Shown here piece by piece: positions 46,036 through 55,781 of a DNA stretch of 64,000 nucleotides. How positions within the stretch are numbered: position 1 is the stretch's first letter; every line of letters begins with the position of its first letter. The notes beneath the pieces were generated by a model that worked only from the letters and a program-made list of their open reading frames with translations, was not told the origin of the DNA and made no database searches. The DNA is from M3007 sp041392625 (GTDB lineage: Bacteria > Bacteroidota > Bacteroidia > Chitinophagales > Saprospiraceae), in NCBI GenBank assembly GCA_041392625.1, contig JAWKLR010000004.1, positions 179,876 to 243,875 on the forward strand. The letters are read 5' to 3'. A program made the translations under genes and the position numbers.

Positions 46036-47854
46036 ATGCAGAATAAACTGTTGATCCTTCTCTTAGCCGGGCTGCTCCAATCCGCACTCAGCTCCGCCCA
46101 ATCCCGCCAGCCAAATTTGGTCTTGATTTTCTGTGATGACATGGGCTATGGCGACCTGGCTTGTTATGGAAACCCGGTCATTCAAACTCCCAATTTGGAT
46201 AAAATGGCTTTTGAAGGCCGGAAATTCACCAACTTTTACGCAACATCACCAGCCTGTACAGCCAGTCGGTATTCACTTATGACCGGCAAATATCCGGTTC
46301 GATCCGGCTTCAGCTGGGTTTTGGGACCGACCTCCGCAAAAGGAATCCATCCCAAAGAACGCATTTTGCCGGAGGCGTTGAAGGAAGCGGGCTATGCGAC
46401 TGCAATTTTTGGAAAGTGGCATTTGGGCACCAAGAAAAAACAGTTTTTACCCTTGCAAAATGGATTCGATGTGTATTACGGCTTGCCGTACAGCAACGAC
46501 ATGATCCCGCCGCGCTGGGGAGAAATTGCCCTGATGGAAGGCAACGATACCCTGCAAATGTCGCCCGACCAAACCCTGCTCACCCGCAATTGCACAGAAC
46601 GGGCTATCCGGTTTATGGAAGCACATCGCGACCAGCCGTTCTTTATCTATTTACCCTTCAATATGCCGCATGTTCCTTTGAACCCGGGCTCGCAGTTTGC
46701 GGGCAGTTCACCGCGTGGCAAATACGGAGATGTGGTTCAGGAAATTGATTTCTGCGTTGGACAACTGCTTGAAAAAATCGACCAGTTGGGGCTGGATGGA
46801 AACACCCTGGTTTTATTCACCAGCGACAACGGTCCCTGGATTACGCAAAAACAAAATGCGGGTTCTGCGGGTCCGCTCCGCGATGGGAAAGGGAGCACCT
46901 GGGAAGGTGGTATGCGGGTGCCCGCCATTGCCCGATGGCCAGGCAAAATCCCGGCTACATCCAACGAATCCAGGCCCTGTGCAACCATCGATGTGTACCG
47001 CAGTTTTTGCACCCTGGCCGGCGCATCCCCCAAAGAGCATGCCTGCGACGGACTGGACATCAGCGGTTTGCTTGGCGGCGAACAAACCGCGTTTCCGGAG
47101 GAGCGGGTGTTCTTTTATTACGGACCGGGCAACCAACTGCAGGCAGTACGCAAAAGGCGCCTGGAAACTTCATATAAAAACCAATTCCCAACTCAACCTG
47201 GATTATTTTGACAAAAAACCGCCCTTGCTCTTCCACTTGTATCAAGACCCCGGAGAGTATTATGAATGTTCGGATCAATACCCGGAACGCGTAGCCGAAC
47301 TCCTGGAACTTATCCGGGAGCACCAACAAGCCGTCGGGCCGGAACCCGGTTTTTACGACCAGGAACGCCGCGCCGCCAGGCGCTACCACAAGGCCTTTGG
47401 TAAAACCGTGGAATACGGTACGCCACCCCACCCCAGATACAACAACCCGCTTTCCCTCACCGATGGTTGGGATGAAACGCCGGATGAATTCAATCACATC
47501 GCCGGGTTTCGGGGCGATGTCATGGAGTGCACCCTGGACCTGGACAGCATCCTGCCCATCCAGCATATTTCAATTGGGTTTATTCAGCAAGTGGCCAGTT
47601 GGATTTTCCTGCCCAAACAAGTCGCCATGCAATATTCCAGGGATGGAATAAACTGGTCGGAACCAATGGTGCAATCGCATGCCTACGATTTAAAAGAAGA
47701 GGCTGTGCACCATGCGTTTAGTTGGGATTTAATGTCAAAAAAAGACCTTCGTTTTATCCGGTTTAAGGCCCAATCCATTGGTTTATGTCCAGACTGGCAT
47801 TGGGGAAAAGGAGAACAATCCTGGATGTTTCCGGATGAAATCCATGTAGATTAA
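46036..47854 (+). pseudogene. arylsulfatase-family sulfatase with C-terminal discoidin-like domain, one frameshift
   Basis: An exported sulfatase of about 605 residues when repaired. After a signal peptide (LLILLLAGLLQSALSSAQ) come the metal-binding LIFCDDMGYGDL and the formylglycine site CTASR (Cys74). Further core motifs are KYPVRSG, GKWHLG and LFTSDNGPW. The frame is lost at 47152-47155, where AAAA should be AAA (AVRKGAWKLHIKTNSQ resumes). The rest encodes the sulfatase C-terminus and an F5/8-type-C-like domain (CTLDLDSILPIQHISIGFIQ). Substrates would be sulfated polysaccharides. It needs formylglycine maturation by a factor not encoded here. Confidence 0.85.
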
Positions 47855-47877
47855 TCGAGTTCAAAATCCACCAAACT

Positions 47878-49908
47878 ATGAGATACTTTATTCTGTTTTT
47901 TATCTTGTTTTCTGTCGTTTTGCTCACTGCGCAAGACCGCCCCAACATCGTGTTTATCATGGCCGACGACCATGCCGCAAAAGCACTCAGCTGCTACGAT
48001 GGAACCCTGAACCAAACCCCCAACCTCGACCGGATTGCTCAAAACGGTTTGCTGTTTGAAAATGCGTTTTGCACAAATTCAATTTGTTCACCGGTTCGGG
48101 CAGTGAATATCACGGGAAAAATGAGCCATAAAAACGGCGTGCTCGACAACATTTTTCCGTTTGATGGCAGTCAGCCTACCGTTCCCAAATACCTCCAGGC
48201 CGCCGGATACGAAACGGCCATGATCGGGAAGTGGCACTTGAAATCAGATCCGACGGGCTTTGATTTCTGGAAGGTACTGCCGGGCCAGGGAGTATATTAC
48301 AATCCGGGATTTATCGACAATGGAACTTTGGTAAAAGAAGAAGGCTATGTAACAACCCTGATTACCGATCACGCTCTGGATTGGCTGGAATCGCTCGATG
48401 GCAGCAAGCCTTTTTTTCTCATGCTGCACCACAAAGCACCCCACCGCAACTGGATGCCGGAAGCCAAATACCTAAACCTCTATGACGATGTGCAAATCCC
48501 CGAACCGTCTACACTATTTGACGACTATGTAGGACGTACCCGCGCCGCAAAGGAACAGGAAATGGAAATAGGCCGCCACATGTATATTTCCTATGACCTC
48601 AAGGTTTGGCAAATGGAAAATCAGGATGAAGATTGGGCCAATTCCTGGATGAGCAATCGATTCGAATCCATGACAGAGGAACAAGTCCGTGCATTCAAAG
48701 CTGCCTATGAAATTGAAAACCAGGATTTTATCGCAGCCGAACTGGAGGGCAAAGAACTATTGCGCTGGAAATACCAACGCTATATGAAGGACTACCTCCG
48801 GTGCATCGCCTCTGTGGACGAGCAAGTGGGCCGGGTACTGGATTACCTCGAACAACATGGATTGGATAAAAATACCCTGGTAGTGTACACTTCCGATCAG
48901 GGCTTTTATCTGGGCGAACACGGCTGGTTTGACAAACGCTTTATGTACGAAGAGTCCTACCGAATGCCTTTGCTTATGCAGTGGCCCGGCGTTATTCCGG
49001 CCCATACCCGCACGGATCAACTGGTTATGAACCTCGACTATGCCCCAACCTTTATGGAAATGGCCAAACTGAACGTTCCGGACGACATGCAGGGACAGTC
49101 GCTCCTGCCCATTCTAAAAACGCCCAAACAAGCGGATAAAATTCGGGAAGTCACCTACTACCACTATTTTGAATACCCCGGCATCCATGCGGTAAAAAGG
49201 CATTACGGAATCCGCACCGAACGCTACAAACTCATGCACTTCTATTTTGATACCGATGAATGGGAATTGTACGACCTGGATGAAGACCCCTTGGAGTTGC
49301 GGAATGAGTACGCAAATTCGGCGTATGCGGAAATCCGCGACAGCCTCCACCAATTGTTGCTACGAGAACAGAAACGCTATGATGATGTCCCCGGAGCGTA
49401 CCTCCAATCACTTGAACCTGGTTCGGTAAACAGTCTGGCACAGGGGCATGCCTATACCTTGAAATACCCGGTAGAAAAACCCAGTCAGGATGGGCTTATG
49501 ACCGATGGCAAATACCAGCAATACAACATCTACAACGCCGGCATCCGCTCCGGCTATGCTGCCTTTCGGGAGCACCCCATGGAGTTGGTTTTAGACCTGG
49601 GTGAAAAAACGAAAATTTCACAAGTGGGCATACACAGCATGCAGAGTCCGGAATCCTGGATTCATTTCCCGCACCACATATCCGTTCGGGTTTCCAAAAA
49701 CGGAAAACGCTTTAAAAACCTGGGCAGCATTCAACCCGCCCGTTTTGAAAACCTTCAGATAGGCGAAGCCTGGTCGGACATGCACCTGAAACCGGGAAAA
49801 TGGCGCTACATTGAAATTACCGCAACCCCTTTATCCGCTATTCCGGACAACTTGCCCGGAGCAGGAAAGGGAGCCTGGATTTTTGTGGATGAAGTGCATG
49901 TGCGGTAG
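47878..49908 (+). CDS. arylsulfatase-family sulfatase with C-terminal discoidin-like domain
   Basis: A 676-residue exported sulfatase. After a signal peptide (FILFFILFSVVLLTAQ) come VFIMADDHAAKALSCYDG and the formylglycine site CSPVR (Cys70). GKWHLKSDP, VVYTSDQGFYLGEHGWFDKR and the family C-terminus (DLDEDPLELRNEY) follow. The last ~140 residues (MELVLDLGEKTKISQVGIHS) form a carbohydrate-binding F5/8-type-C-like domain, also present in the preceding sulfatase. Substrate probably sulfated glycans from algae or animals. It starts 23 bases after the first sulfatase ends, so the two form an operon. Confidence 0.93.
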   Translation: MRYFILFFILFSVVLLTAQDRPNIVFIMADDHAAKALSCYDGTLNQTPNLDRIAQNGLLFENAFCTNSICSPVRAVNITGKMSHKNGVLDNIFPFDGSQPTVPKYLQAAGYETAMIGKWHLKSDPTGFDFWKVLPGQGVYYNPGFIDNGTLVKEEGYVTTLITDHALDWLESLDGSKPFFLMLHHKAPHRNWMPEAKYLNLYDDVQIPEPSTLFDDYVGRTRAAKEQEMEIGRHMYISYDLKVWQMENQDEDWANSWMSNRFESMTEEQVRAFKAAYEIENQDFIAAELEGKELLRWKYQRYMKDYLRCIASVDEQVGRVLDYLEQHGLDKNTLVVYTSDQGFYLGEHGWFDKRFMYEESYRMPLLMQWPGVIPAHTRTDQLVMNLDYAPTFMEMAKLNVPDDMQGQSLLPILKTPKQADKIREVTYYHYFEYPGIHAVKRHYGIRTERYKLMHFYFDTDEWELYDLDEDPLELRNEYANSAYAEIRDSLHQLLLREQKRYDDVPGAYLQSLEPGSVNSLAQGHAYTLKYPVEKPSQDGLMTDGKYQQYNIYNAGIRSGYAAFREHPMELVLDLGEKTKISQVGIHSMQSPESWIHFPHHISVRVSKNGKRFKNLGSIQPARFENLQIGEAWSDMHLKPGKWRYIEITATPLSAIPDNLPGAGKGAWIFVDEVHVR

Positions 49909-49922
49909 GAATCGACTCGATT

Positions 49923-50218
49923 TTAGCCCCAAAACATAAAAAATTGAGTTATCCTGTTTCTTTATCCGCTCAAAAACTAAGCGGCCAATTGAATCAGTAA
50001 TATACCAATTTAGGGGCGTAGCCCAGTTATCTTCGTAGCTGAATCAGCATATCTAATTTGAGGGGCGTAGCCCTGACATCTTAAAATGCTGTTTTTGATA
50101 AAACATAACTGGGAAAAAACTCTGAGATTATAGACAATAAGATATCAGGGCTACGCCCCTCAAAAATGGTACGCATCCGAAGTGCTACTAAGATAATAGA
50201 GCTAGCGCCCCATATTAG
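49923..50218. repeat. palindromic repeat family 1, copy 4
   Basis: The same order of arms as copy 1 at 9903-10198, with clear similarity along the full ~300 bases, including TTGATAAAACATAACTGGG and CTCAAAAATGGTACGCATCC. From 50219 to 50395 nothing else is recognised. Confidence 0.85.
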
Positions 50219-50395
50219 GACAGGTTTAAATTTAAGAGTGTGTTAGGACAAATTTTATTTCATATTAAATTCTGTACACTACAGTTTCCCGGCACTTTTG
50301 AAGGTGTTTGGTGGTCACCCAAAATAATATTTCATATAGACCAATGGACTGCGGCAGCAACACAAACTCAGCCGCAGTGAATACATTCAAAGGCT

Positions 50396-50403
50396 TATAT
50401 TTG
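50396..50403 (+). promoter_or_regulatory. candidate -7 element of pgi
   Basis: TATATTTG fits the Bacteroidota -7 consensus TAnnTTTG and lies 14 bases before the pgi start codon. No good -33 TTTG is visible at the expected distance, so confidence is modest. Confidence 0.4.
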
Positions 50404-50417
50404 CCGCAAAAAAAGCA

Positions 50418-51731
50418 ATGAGACAATTGATATTTGATGCGCAGGCATCAAAACAGTTTATAAATACACACGAATGGGATGCCATTCAAATTCAGGCAGA
50501 GCAGGCAGCAGAATTGCTAGAAAGCGGAACCGGGCCAGGCAATGATTTTCTGGGCTGGCTTGATTTACCGGTCAATTACGACAAGGATGAATTTCAGCGC
50601 ATCCAGCAGGCTGCCTTGAAAATCCGGGAGCAAGCAGATGTGCTGATCGTGATTGGAATTGGAGGTTCCTACCTCGGAGCAAAGGCTGCCTTGGAATTTT
50701 GCTCCCATGCCTACTACAACAACCTTCCGAAAGACAAGCGAAACGGACCAGAAATCTATTTTGCCGGCACCAACATCAGTGGCACCCAACTGTCACATCT
50801 GATTGAGTTGATCGGTGATCGCTCGTTTGCAGTGAACGTAATTTCCAAATCCGGCACGACCACCGAACCCGCTATTGCATTCCGGATTTTTAAATCCATG
50901 CTGGAGAAAAAGTACGGCAAGGAAGGGGCCCGCGAGCGGATTTATGCTACCACCGACAAGGCCAAGGGAGCCCTTAAAACACTGGCCGTTCAGGAAGGCT
51001 ATGAACAGTTTGTTGTACCCGACGATGTGGGTGGCCGATTTTCTGTGCTCACCGCCGTGGGACTTTTGCCAATTGCCGCTGCCGGCATCGACATCCAACA
51101 GCTGATGGATGGAGCAGCACAAGCGCGCGAGGCATACAGCAAGCCATTCGCTGAAAACCCATGTTACCAATACGCGGCGGCTCGAAACATGCTGCTGCGC
51201 AAAGGGAAAGAAATCGAATTGTTGGTCAACTACGAACCCCGACTTCATTTCATTGCCGAATGGTGGAAACAATTGTTCGGTGAAAGCGAAGGCAAGGACG
51301 GGAAAGGAATTTTCCCGGCTTCGGTGAGTTTTACGGCAGACCTCCACTCGATGGGACAATACATTCAGGATGGCCGTCGACACCTGTTTGAAACCGTATT
51401 GGAAATCGAACAACCGGAACTGGACCTCCTGATCGAAGCCGATGAAGCCAACCTGGACGGACTCAATTACCTGACCGGTAAAAGCCTGGATTATGTAAAT
51501 AAAAAAGCGGCTGAAGGCACTGTGATGGCCCACGTGGATGGCGGTGTACCCAATCTGAAGGTTGTTCTCCCGGACTCCAGTCCACATTCCCTGGGTCAGT
51601 TGTTTTACTTCTTTGAAAAAGCCTGTGCTGTTAGCGGTTACATGCTTGGGGTGAACCCATTCGATCAGCCTGGCGTAGAGGCATACAAGAAAAACATGTT
51701 TCAGTTGCTGGGAAAACCCGGATCAAAATAG
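50418..51731 (+). CDS. pgi: glucose-6-phosphate isomerase
   Basis: A 437-residue cytoplasmic enzyme interconverting glucose 6-phosphate and fructose 6-phosphate, of the shorter Bacillus-type. Visible are the phosphate-binding IGIGGSYLGAKAALEF, the SKSGTTTEPAIAFR loop, VGGRFSVLTAVGLLPIAAAG and the C-terminal GVNPFDQPGVEAYKKNMF, which carries the family signature. It is the first of three closely spaced genes (trpF-like 5 bases downstream, then aminopeptidase P). Confidence 0.97.
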   Translation: MRQLIFDAQASKQFINTHEWDAIQIQAEQAAELLESGTGPGNDFLGWLDLPVNYDKDEFQRIQQAALKIREQADVLIVIGIGGSYLGAKAALEFCSHAYYNNLPKDKRNGPEIYFAGTNISGTQLSHLIELIGDRSFAVNVISKSGTTTEPAIAFRIFKSMLEKKYGKEGARERIYATTDKAKGALKTLAVQEGYEQFVVPDDVGGRFSVLTAVGLLPIAAAGIDIQQLMDGAAQAREAYSKPFAENPCYQYAAARNMLLRKGKEIELLVNYEPRLHFIAEWWKQLFGESEGKDGKGIFPASVSFTADLHSMGQYIQDGRRHLFETVLEIEQPELDLLIEADEANLDGLNYLTGKSLDYVNKKAAEGTVMAHVDGGVPNLKVVLPDSSPHSLGQLFYFFEKACAVSGYMLGVNPFDQPGVEAYKKNMFQLLGKPGSK

Positions 51732-51736
51732 ACATT

Positions 51737-52387
51737 ATGCGGGTACGCGTAAAAATATGCTGCATTTCCAGCGCGCAGGAAGCACAAATGGCCATTCAGG
51801 CCGGAGCAGATGCACTTGGACTGGTTGGCCCTATGCCCAGCGGACCGGGTGTAATTGACGATGCACTTATTCAGAAAATTGCTGCAACCCTTCCACCTGC
51901 GATCGGGTCTTTTTTACTAACCAGCGAAACGCGTGCGGATGCTGTCATCGCCCACCATCAAAAGGTACACACCAACACCATCCAATTGGTGGATGCGCTT
52001 GAAGGGGAGGCCTACGAACAAATTCGGGTGGCTCTGCCACAGGTAAAATTGGTTCAGGTTATCCATGTTCTGGATCAAGCATCGGTGGATGAAGCACTAC
52101 GGGTAGCACCAATGGTGGATGCGCTTTTGCTGGACAGCGGAAACCCAAACGCCGCGGTAAAAGAACTCGGCGGCACCGGTCGGACACACAACTGGACTCT
52201 TAGTCGAATGATTGTAGAGAATAGTTTTAAACCCGTATTTTTGGCAGGTGGATTGCATGCCGGAAACATCCGGGAGGCCATCGAACAGGTGGCTCCATTT
52301 GGTGTGGATCTGTGTTCGGGTGTACGGACCAACAAACAACTCGACCCGCATAAACTCAAACGATTTTTTGAAGAAATTTCAATATGA
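51737..52387 (+). CDS. trpF: phosphoribosylanthranilate isomerase family protein
   Basis: A 216-residue TIM-barrel protein. The N-terminal VKICCISS carries the catalytic Cys of TrpF (KICG in most members), ALGLVG matches the second strand, and LLLDSG supplies the general-acid Asp. PVFLAGGLHAGNI and GVDLCSGVR complete the phosphate-binding strands. TrpF converts phosphoribosyl anthranilate to the carboxyphenylamino-deoxyribulose phosphate in tryptophan synthesis. No other trp gene is nearby, so the role outside a trp operon is less certain. Its stop overlaps the aminopeptidase start (ATGA). Confidence 0.8.
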   Translation: MRVRVKICCISSAQEAQMAIQAGADALGLVGPMPSGPGVIDDALIQKIAATLPPAIGSFLLTSETRADAVIAHHQKVHTNTIQLVDALEGEAYEQIRVALPQVKLVQVIHVLDQASVDEALRVAPMVDALLLDSGNPNAAVKELGGTGRTHNWTLSRMIVENSFKPVFLAGGLHAGNIREAIEQVAPFGVDLCSGVRTNKQLDPHKLKRFFEEISI

Positions 52388-54186
52388 ATCAAACCAACTC
52401 CTTCAAGAATAGAATCAACTCCATGCGGAAAAGCATGGCTGCAAACGGGCTCGACGCCTATGTAATTCCGGTTACGGATCCCCACATGAGTGAATACCTG
52501 CCTGCACACTGGCGGACTCTCGAATGGGCCTCCGGATTTACCGGCTCAGCAGGCACCCTGGTTTTTACCCAGAACTTTGCCGGCCTGTGGACAGACTCCC
52601 GCTATTTTATCCAGGCTGAACAGCAACTGGAAGGCAGCGGCATTGAGTTGGTTAAACTGCTCATCCCCCACACCCCGGAATTCATAGAATGGCTTCGGGA
52701 TTCTCTGGCACCTGGCTCCAAAGTGGGCCTGGATGGATCGCTGATGTCCCGCTCTTTGTTTGAATTGTTGGAGTCCAACCTAAAAGGCAAATCCATTGAG
52801 GTGCGTGCCAACATTGATTTGGTTTCAGAGTTCTGGACCAACCGCCCGGAGCTGCCCACCGAAGCAATATTTGAGCATCCCTCCAAATTTGTCGGACAAA
52901 CCCGCAGTGAAAAACTGGAGGCCGTTCGGTCGATGATGAAAAAGCAGGAAGCCGACTACCTGGTGCTCTCCTCGCTCGACGACATAGCCTGGCTGTTTAA
53001 CCTCCGCGGAAGCGATGTGCCATACAACCCTTTGTTTGTTGCCCACGCCTTAATCGGACAGGAGGATGCACAGTTGTTCATAGACCCTTCCAAGGTTTCG
53101 GATACCATCCGCCGCAAATTGAGTCGTGATGGGGTAAAAACACATGACTATACTGAATCTGAGCTGTTTTTATCCAAACTGCCCAATACCAGTAAAATCC
53201 TGATCGACCCAAGACGCGTAAGCCAAAATCTTCCCGGTGCATTCCCGGAAGGTGCCAGCATTCTGTATGGCATCAACCCCACCACCCTGCTCAAATCGTG
53301 TAAAACAGAAACCGAAGCAAACCATACACGACAAACCATGATCAAAGACGGGGTTGTGCTGACCAAGTTTTTTTACTGGCTGACACACACCATTGGAAAG
53401 GAAAAGATCACGGAGTGCAGCGCGACAGAAAAGCTGCATGAACTGCGCAAGGCGCAAAAAGACAATGTCGGGGAAAGTTTTGGTACCATCTCTGCCTACG
53501 GCCCCCATGGTGCTATGCCGCACTACAGCGCCACACCGGAGAGCGACCTGGAGATTTTGCAAAAGAGCCTGTACCTGCTCGATAGCGGTGGTCAATATCT
53601 TGGCGGCACAACCGATACCACGCGGGTGATGTCAATGGGAGAAATTACCGAAGAAGAAAAAGTCGACTATACCCTGGTGCTCAAAGGGCTTATTGCCGTA
53701 TGCACCATGCGCTTCCCGGTGGGCACCAAAGGCTGGCAACTGGATGCCCTGGCCCGCGCGCCGCTGTGGATGAATGGAATCAACTACGGGCACGGAACCG
53801 GGCACGGTGTTGGCTACTTTCTGAATGTCCATGAAGGTCCGCAAAACATCAGTCCAACCATGAATGCCAGCGCCGGTATGGGCGCCGCATTGCAGCCCGG
53901 GATGATTACCTCCGTGGAGCCCGGAATTTACCGTACCGGAAAACACGGAATCCGTCTGGAAAACCTGGTGCTCTGCGTAGAAGATGAAACAACAGAATTT
54001 GGTTCGTTCCTTGCTTTTGAGGTGCTGACACTTGCCCCACTGTTTACTAACCTGGTGCAAAAATCAATGCTGTCCAAAGCAGAACTGCAATGGCTAAAAT
54101 CGTATAACAGCCTGGTTTTGAGAAAAATAGGCAAATACCTAACGCCCGAAGAAAAAGCCTGGGCTAAAGCGGAATCGAAAATATAG
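52384..54186 (+). CDS. Xaa-Pro aminopeptidase (M24B, aminopeptidase P)
   Basis: A 600-residue cytoplasmic metallopeptidase removing N-terminal residues ahead of proline. It has the three-domain layout of the eukaryote-like long form: two creatinase-like N-terminal domains (YVIPVTDPHMSEYLPAHWRT, FTGSAGTLVF) and a pita-bread catalytic domain. Metal ligands are visible: DSGGQYLGGTTDTTR (two Asp), GHGTGHGVGYFLNVHEGP (His), SVEPGIY (Glu) and RLENLVL (Glu). It overlaps trpF by four bases. Confidence 0.95.
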   Translation: MNQTNSFKNRINSMRKSMAANGLDAYVIPVTDPHMSEYLPAHWRTLEWASGFTGSAGTLVFTQNFAGLWTDSRYFIQAEQQLEGSGIELVKLLIPHTPEFIEWLRDSLAPGSKVGLDGSLMSRSLFELLESNLKGKSIEVRANIDLVSEFWTNRPELPTEAIFEHPSKFVGQTRSEKLEAVRSMMKKQEADYLVLSSLDDIAWLFNLRGSDVPYNPLFVAHALIGQEDAQLFIDPSKVSDTIRRKLSRDGVKTHDYTESELFLSKLPNTSKILIDPRRVSQNLPGAFPEGASILYGINPTTLLKSCKTETEANHTRQTMIKDGVVLTKFFYWLTHTIGKEKITECSATEKLHELRKAQKDNVGESFGTISAYGPHGAMPHYSATPESDLEILQKSLYLLDSGGQYLGGTTDTTRVMSMGEITEEEKVDYTLVLKGLIAVCTMRFPVGTKGWQLDALARAPLWMNGINYGHGTGHGVGYFLNVHEGPQNISPTMNASAGMGAALQPGMITSVEPGIYRTGKHGIRLENLVLCVEDETTEFGSFLAFEVLTLAPLFTNLVQKSMLSKAELQWLKSYNSLVLRKIGKYLTPEEKAWAKAESKI

Positions 54187-54199
54187 AAGTGGATGAATT

Positions 54200-54447
54200 G
54201 TTGATACGCCCTGCGGGCTAGGATGATTTGTTGAAATTGTTTATTCGTTTAATCCGCCTCTGTGAGGCTCTGTTTATGTAGTAGTGGTAAGTAGTAAGTG
54301 ATAAGTAGTAAGTATATTTTTGATATGCTTCAAGTCAACTTATCACTTACTACTTACTACTTACCACTTGTACATAAACAAGGCCCGGAGGGCCGAATAA
54401 ACATCAACAAATCATCTAGCCCGCAGGGCGTATCATCAAATCATCAA
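54200..54447. repeat. palindromic repeat family 2, copy C
   Basis: Terminal hairpin CGCCCTGCGGGC at the left and GCCCGCAGGGCG at the right. Inside are CCGCCTCTGTGAGGC, AGTAAGTGATAAGTAGTAAGT units facing ACTTATCACTTACTACTTAC, and GGCCCGGAGGGCC. Relative to copy A, the loop change TTCG to TGCG is mirrored at the other end. Confidence 0.88.
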
Positions 54448-54522
54448 TTCCCTGCCAGGCACAACAGGGCTACAACGCATACCACCCCTTACTAGCAAGG
54501 GCAAGGCTGCATTCCTATTACG

Positions 54523-55704
54523 TTATCCTACCCGCTCAATTACAAGCGCAGTAGCGCCACCGCCTCCGTTGCAAATTGCGGCCAGGCCGAGGCTGCCGTT
54601 TTTCTGCTGAAGTACGTTGTTGAGAGTGGTTACAATCCGGGCTCCGGAGGCACCCAGCGGGTGACCCAGCGAAACGGCTCCACCGAATACATTGTTTTTG
54701 CTGTGGTCGACATCCAACACCTGCTCGAATGCCATAGACACCACAGAGAATGCCTCGTTTACTTCGAAAAAGTCGATGTCTGATTTTTCTACGCCAGCCA
54801 TTTTCATTGCTTTAGGCGCAGCGATGGTTGGAGTTGTGGTAAACCATTCCGGCTCCTGTTCTGCATCCGCAAATCCGCGGATTTTGGCAACAGGCTTAAG
54901 GCCATATTTCTTTACGGCTTCTTCGCTGGCCAGAATCAGCGCAGCGGCACCATCGTTGATGGTACTTGCATTTGCGGCGGTCACGGTTCCTTCTTTTGAA
55001 AAGGCAGGGCGCAGGCCTGGAATTTTATCAAAATTTACTTTTTTGTACTCCTCATCCTCACTCACTACCATGGGGTCGCCTTTGCGCTGTGGGATGCTTA
55101 CCGGTACAATTTCTTCTTTAAGCCAGCCAGCCTCGGTGGCAGCAGCAGCACGCTTGTAGGAGTCAATCGCATAGGCATCCTGCGCTTCGCGGCTGATGTT
55201 GTATTTCTCCGCCGTTGCATCGGCACAAACACCCATGGCTTTTTGGTTGTACACATCGGTCAGACCGTCTTTTGCAAGGCCATCCACCAATTCACCGTTG
55301 CCAAATTTGTATCCCCAGCGGGCATTTGGAATGTAAAATGGAATCTGCGACATGTTTTCCATACCACCGGCAACTACGATATCGTTGATGCCCAACATGA
55401 TGCTCTGTGCAGCCAGGGTGATTGATTTAATTCCGGAAGCACAAACCTTGTTGATGGTGGTACAGGGTACATTGGCAGGCAGTCCGCCAAAAACGGCAGC
55501 CTGGCGCGCAGGAGCCTGTCCCAGATTGGCACTAACTACATTTCCCATCAACACTTCGTTGACTTGATCCGGAGCGACACCCGCTTTTTCAAGTGCACCT
55601 TTAATGGCCATAGCGCCCAATTGTGTGGCACCAATTCCGGCAAACATTCCACCGAAACTGCCAATTGGAGTGCGAACTGCGGATACGATATATACTGACT
55701 TCAT
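54523..55704 (-). CDS. acetyl-CoA C-acetyltransferase (thiolase)
   Basis: A 393-residue thiolase that condenses or cleaves acyl-CoA. The nucleophilic Cys is in NKVCASGIKS (about residue 88), the catalytic His in SLGHPLGASGAR and the C-terminal Cys in CNGGGGATALVI. Its length and motifs fit the AtoB/PhaA biosynthetic-degradative type. It is monocistronic, divergent from the histidine kinase gene across 77 bases. Whether it serves ketone/PHA metabolism or fatty-acid degradation cannot be told. Confidence 0.95.
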   Translation of the reverse strand: MKSVYIVSAVRTPIGSFGGMFAGIGATQLGAMAIKGALEKAGVAPDQVNEVLMGNVVSANLGQAPARQAAVFGGLPANVPCTTINKVCASGIKSITLAAQSIMLGINDIVVAGGMENMSQIPFYIPNARWGYKFGNGELVDGLAKDGLTDVYNQKAMGVCADATAEKYNISREAQDAYAIDSYKRAAAATEAGWLKEEIVPVSIPQRKGDPMVVSEDEEYKKVNFDKIPGLRPAFSKEGTVTAANASTINDGAAALILASEEAVKKYGLKPVAKIRGFADAEQEPEWFTTTPTIAAPKAMKMAGVEKSDIDFFEVNEAFSVVSMAFEQVLDVDHSKNNVFGGAVSLGHPLGASGARIVTTLNNVLQQKNGSLGLAAICNGGGGATALVIERVG

Positions 55705-55781
55705 GTAAATTGGTTAGGTTTATGATAAATTTCTGTTGATATCAAGGTGGGTATAAGCCGTGCAAATTGGGATAAACCTGA

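Noticed and set aside
47101..47211. Programmed frameshift in the first sulfatase gene
   Set aside because: No slippery heptamer with a downstream structure was seen, and similar homopolymer shifts occur in unrelated genes; an indel is the simpler explanation.
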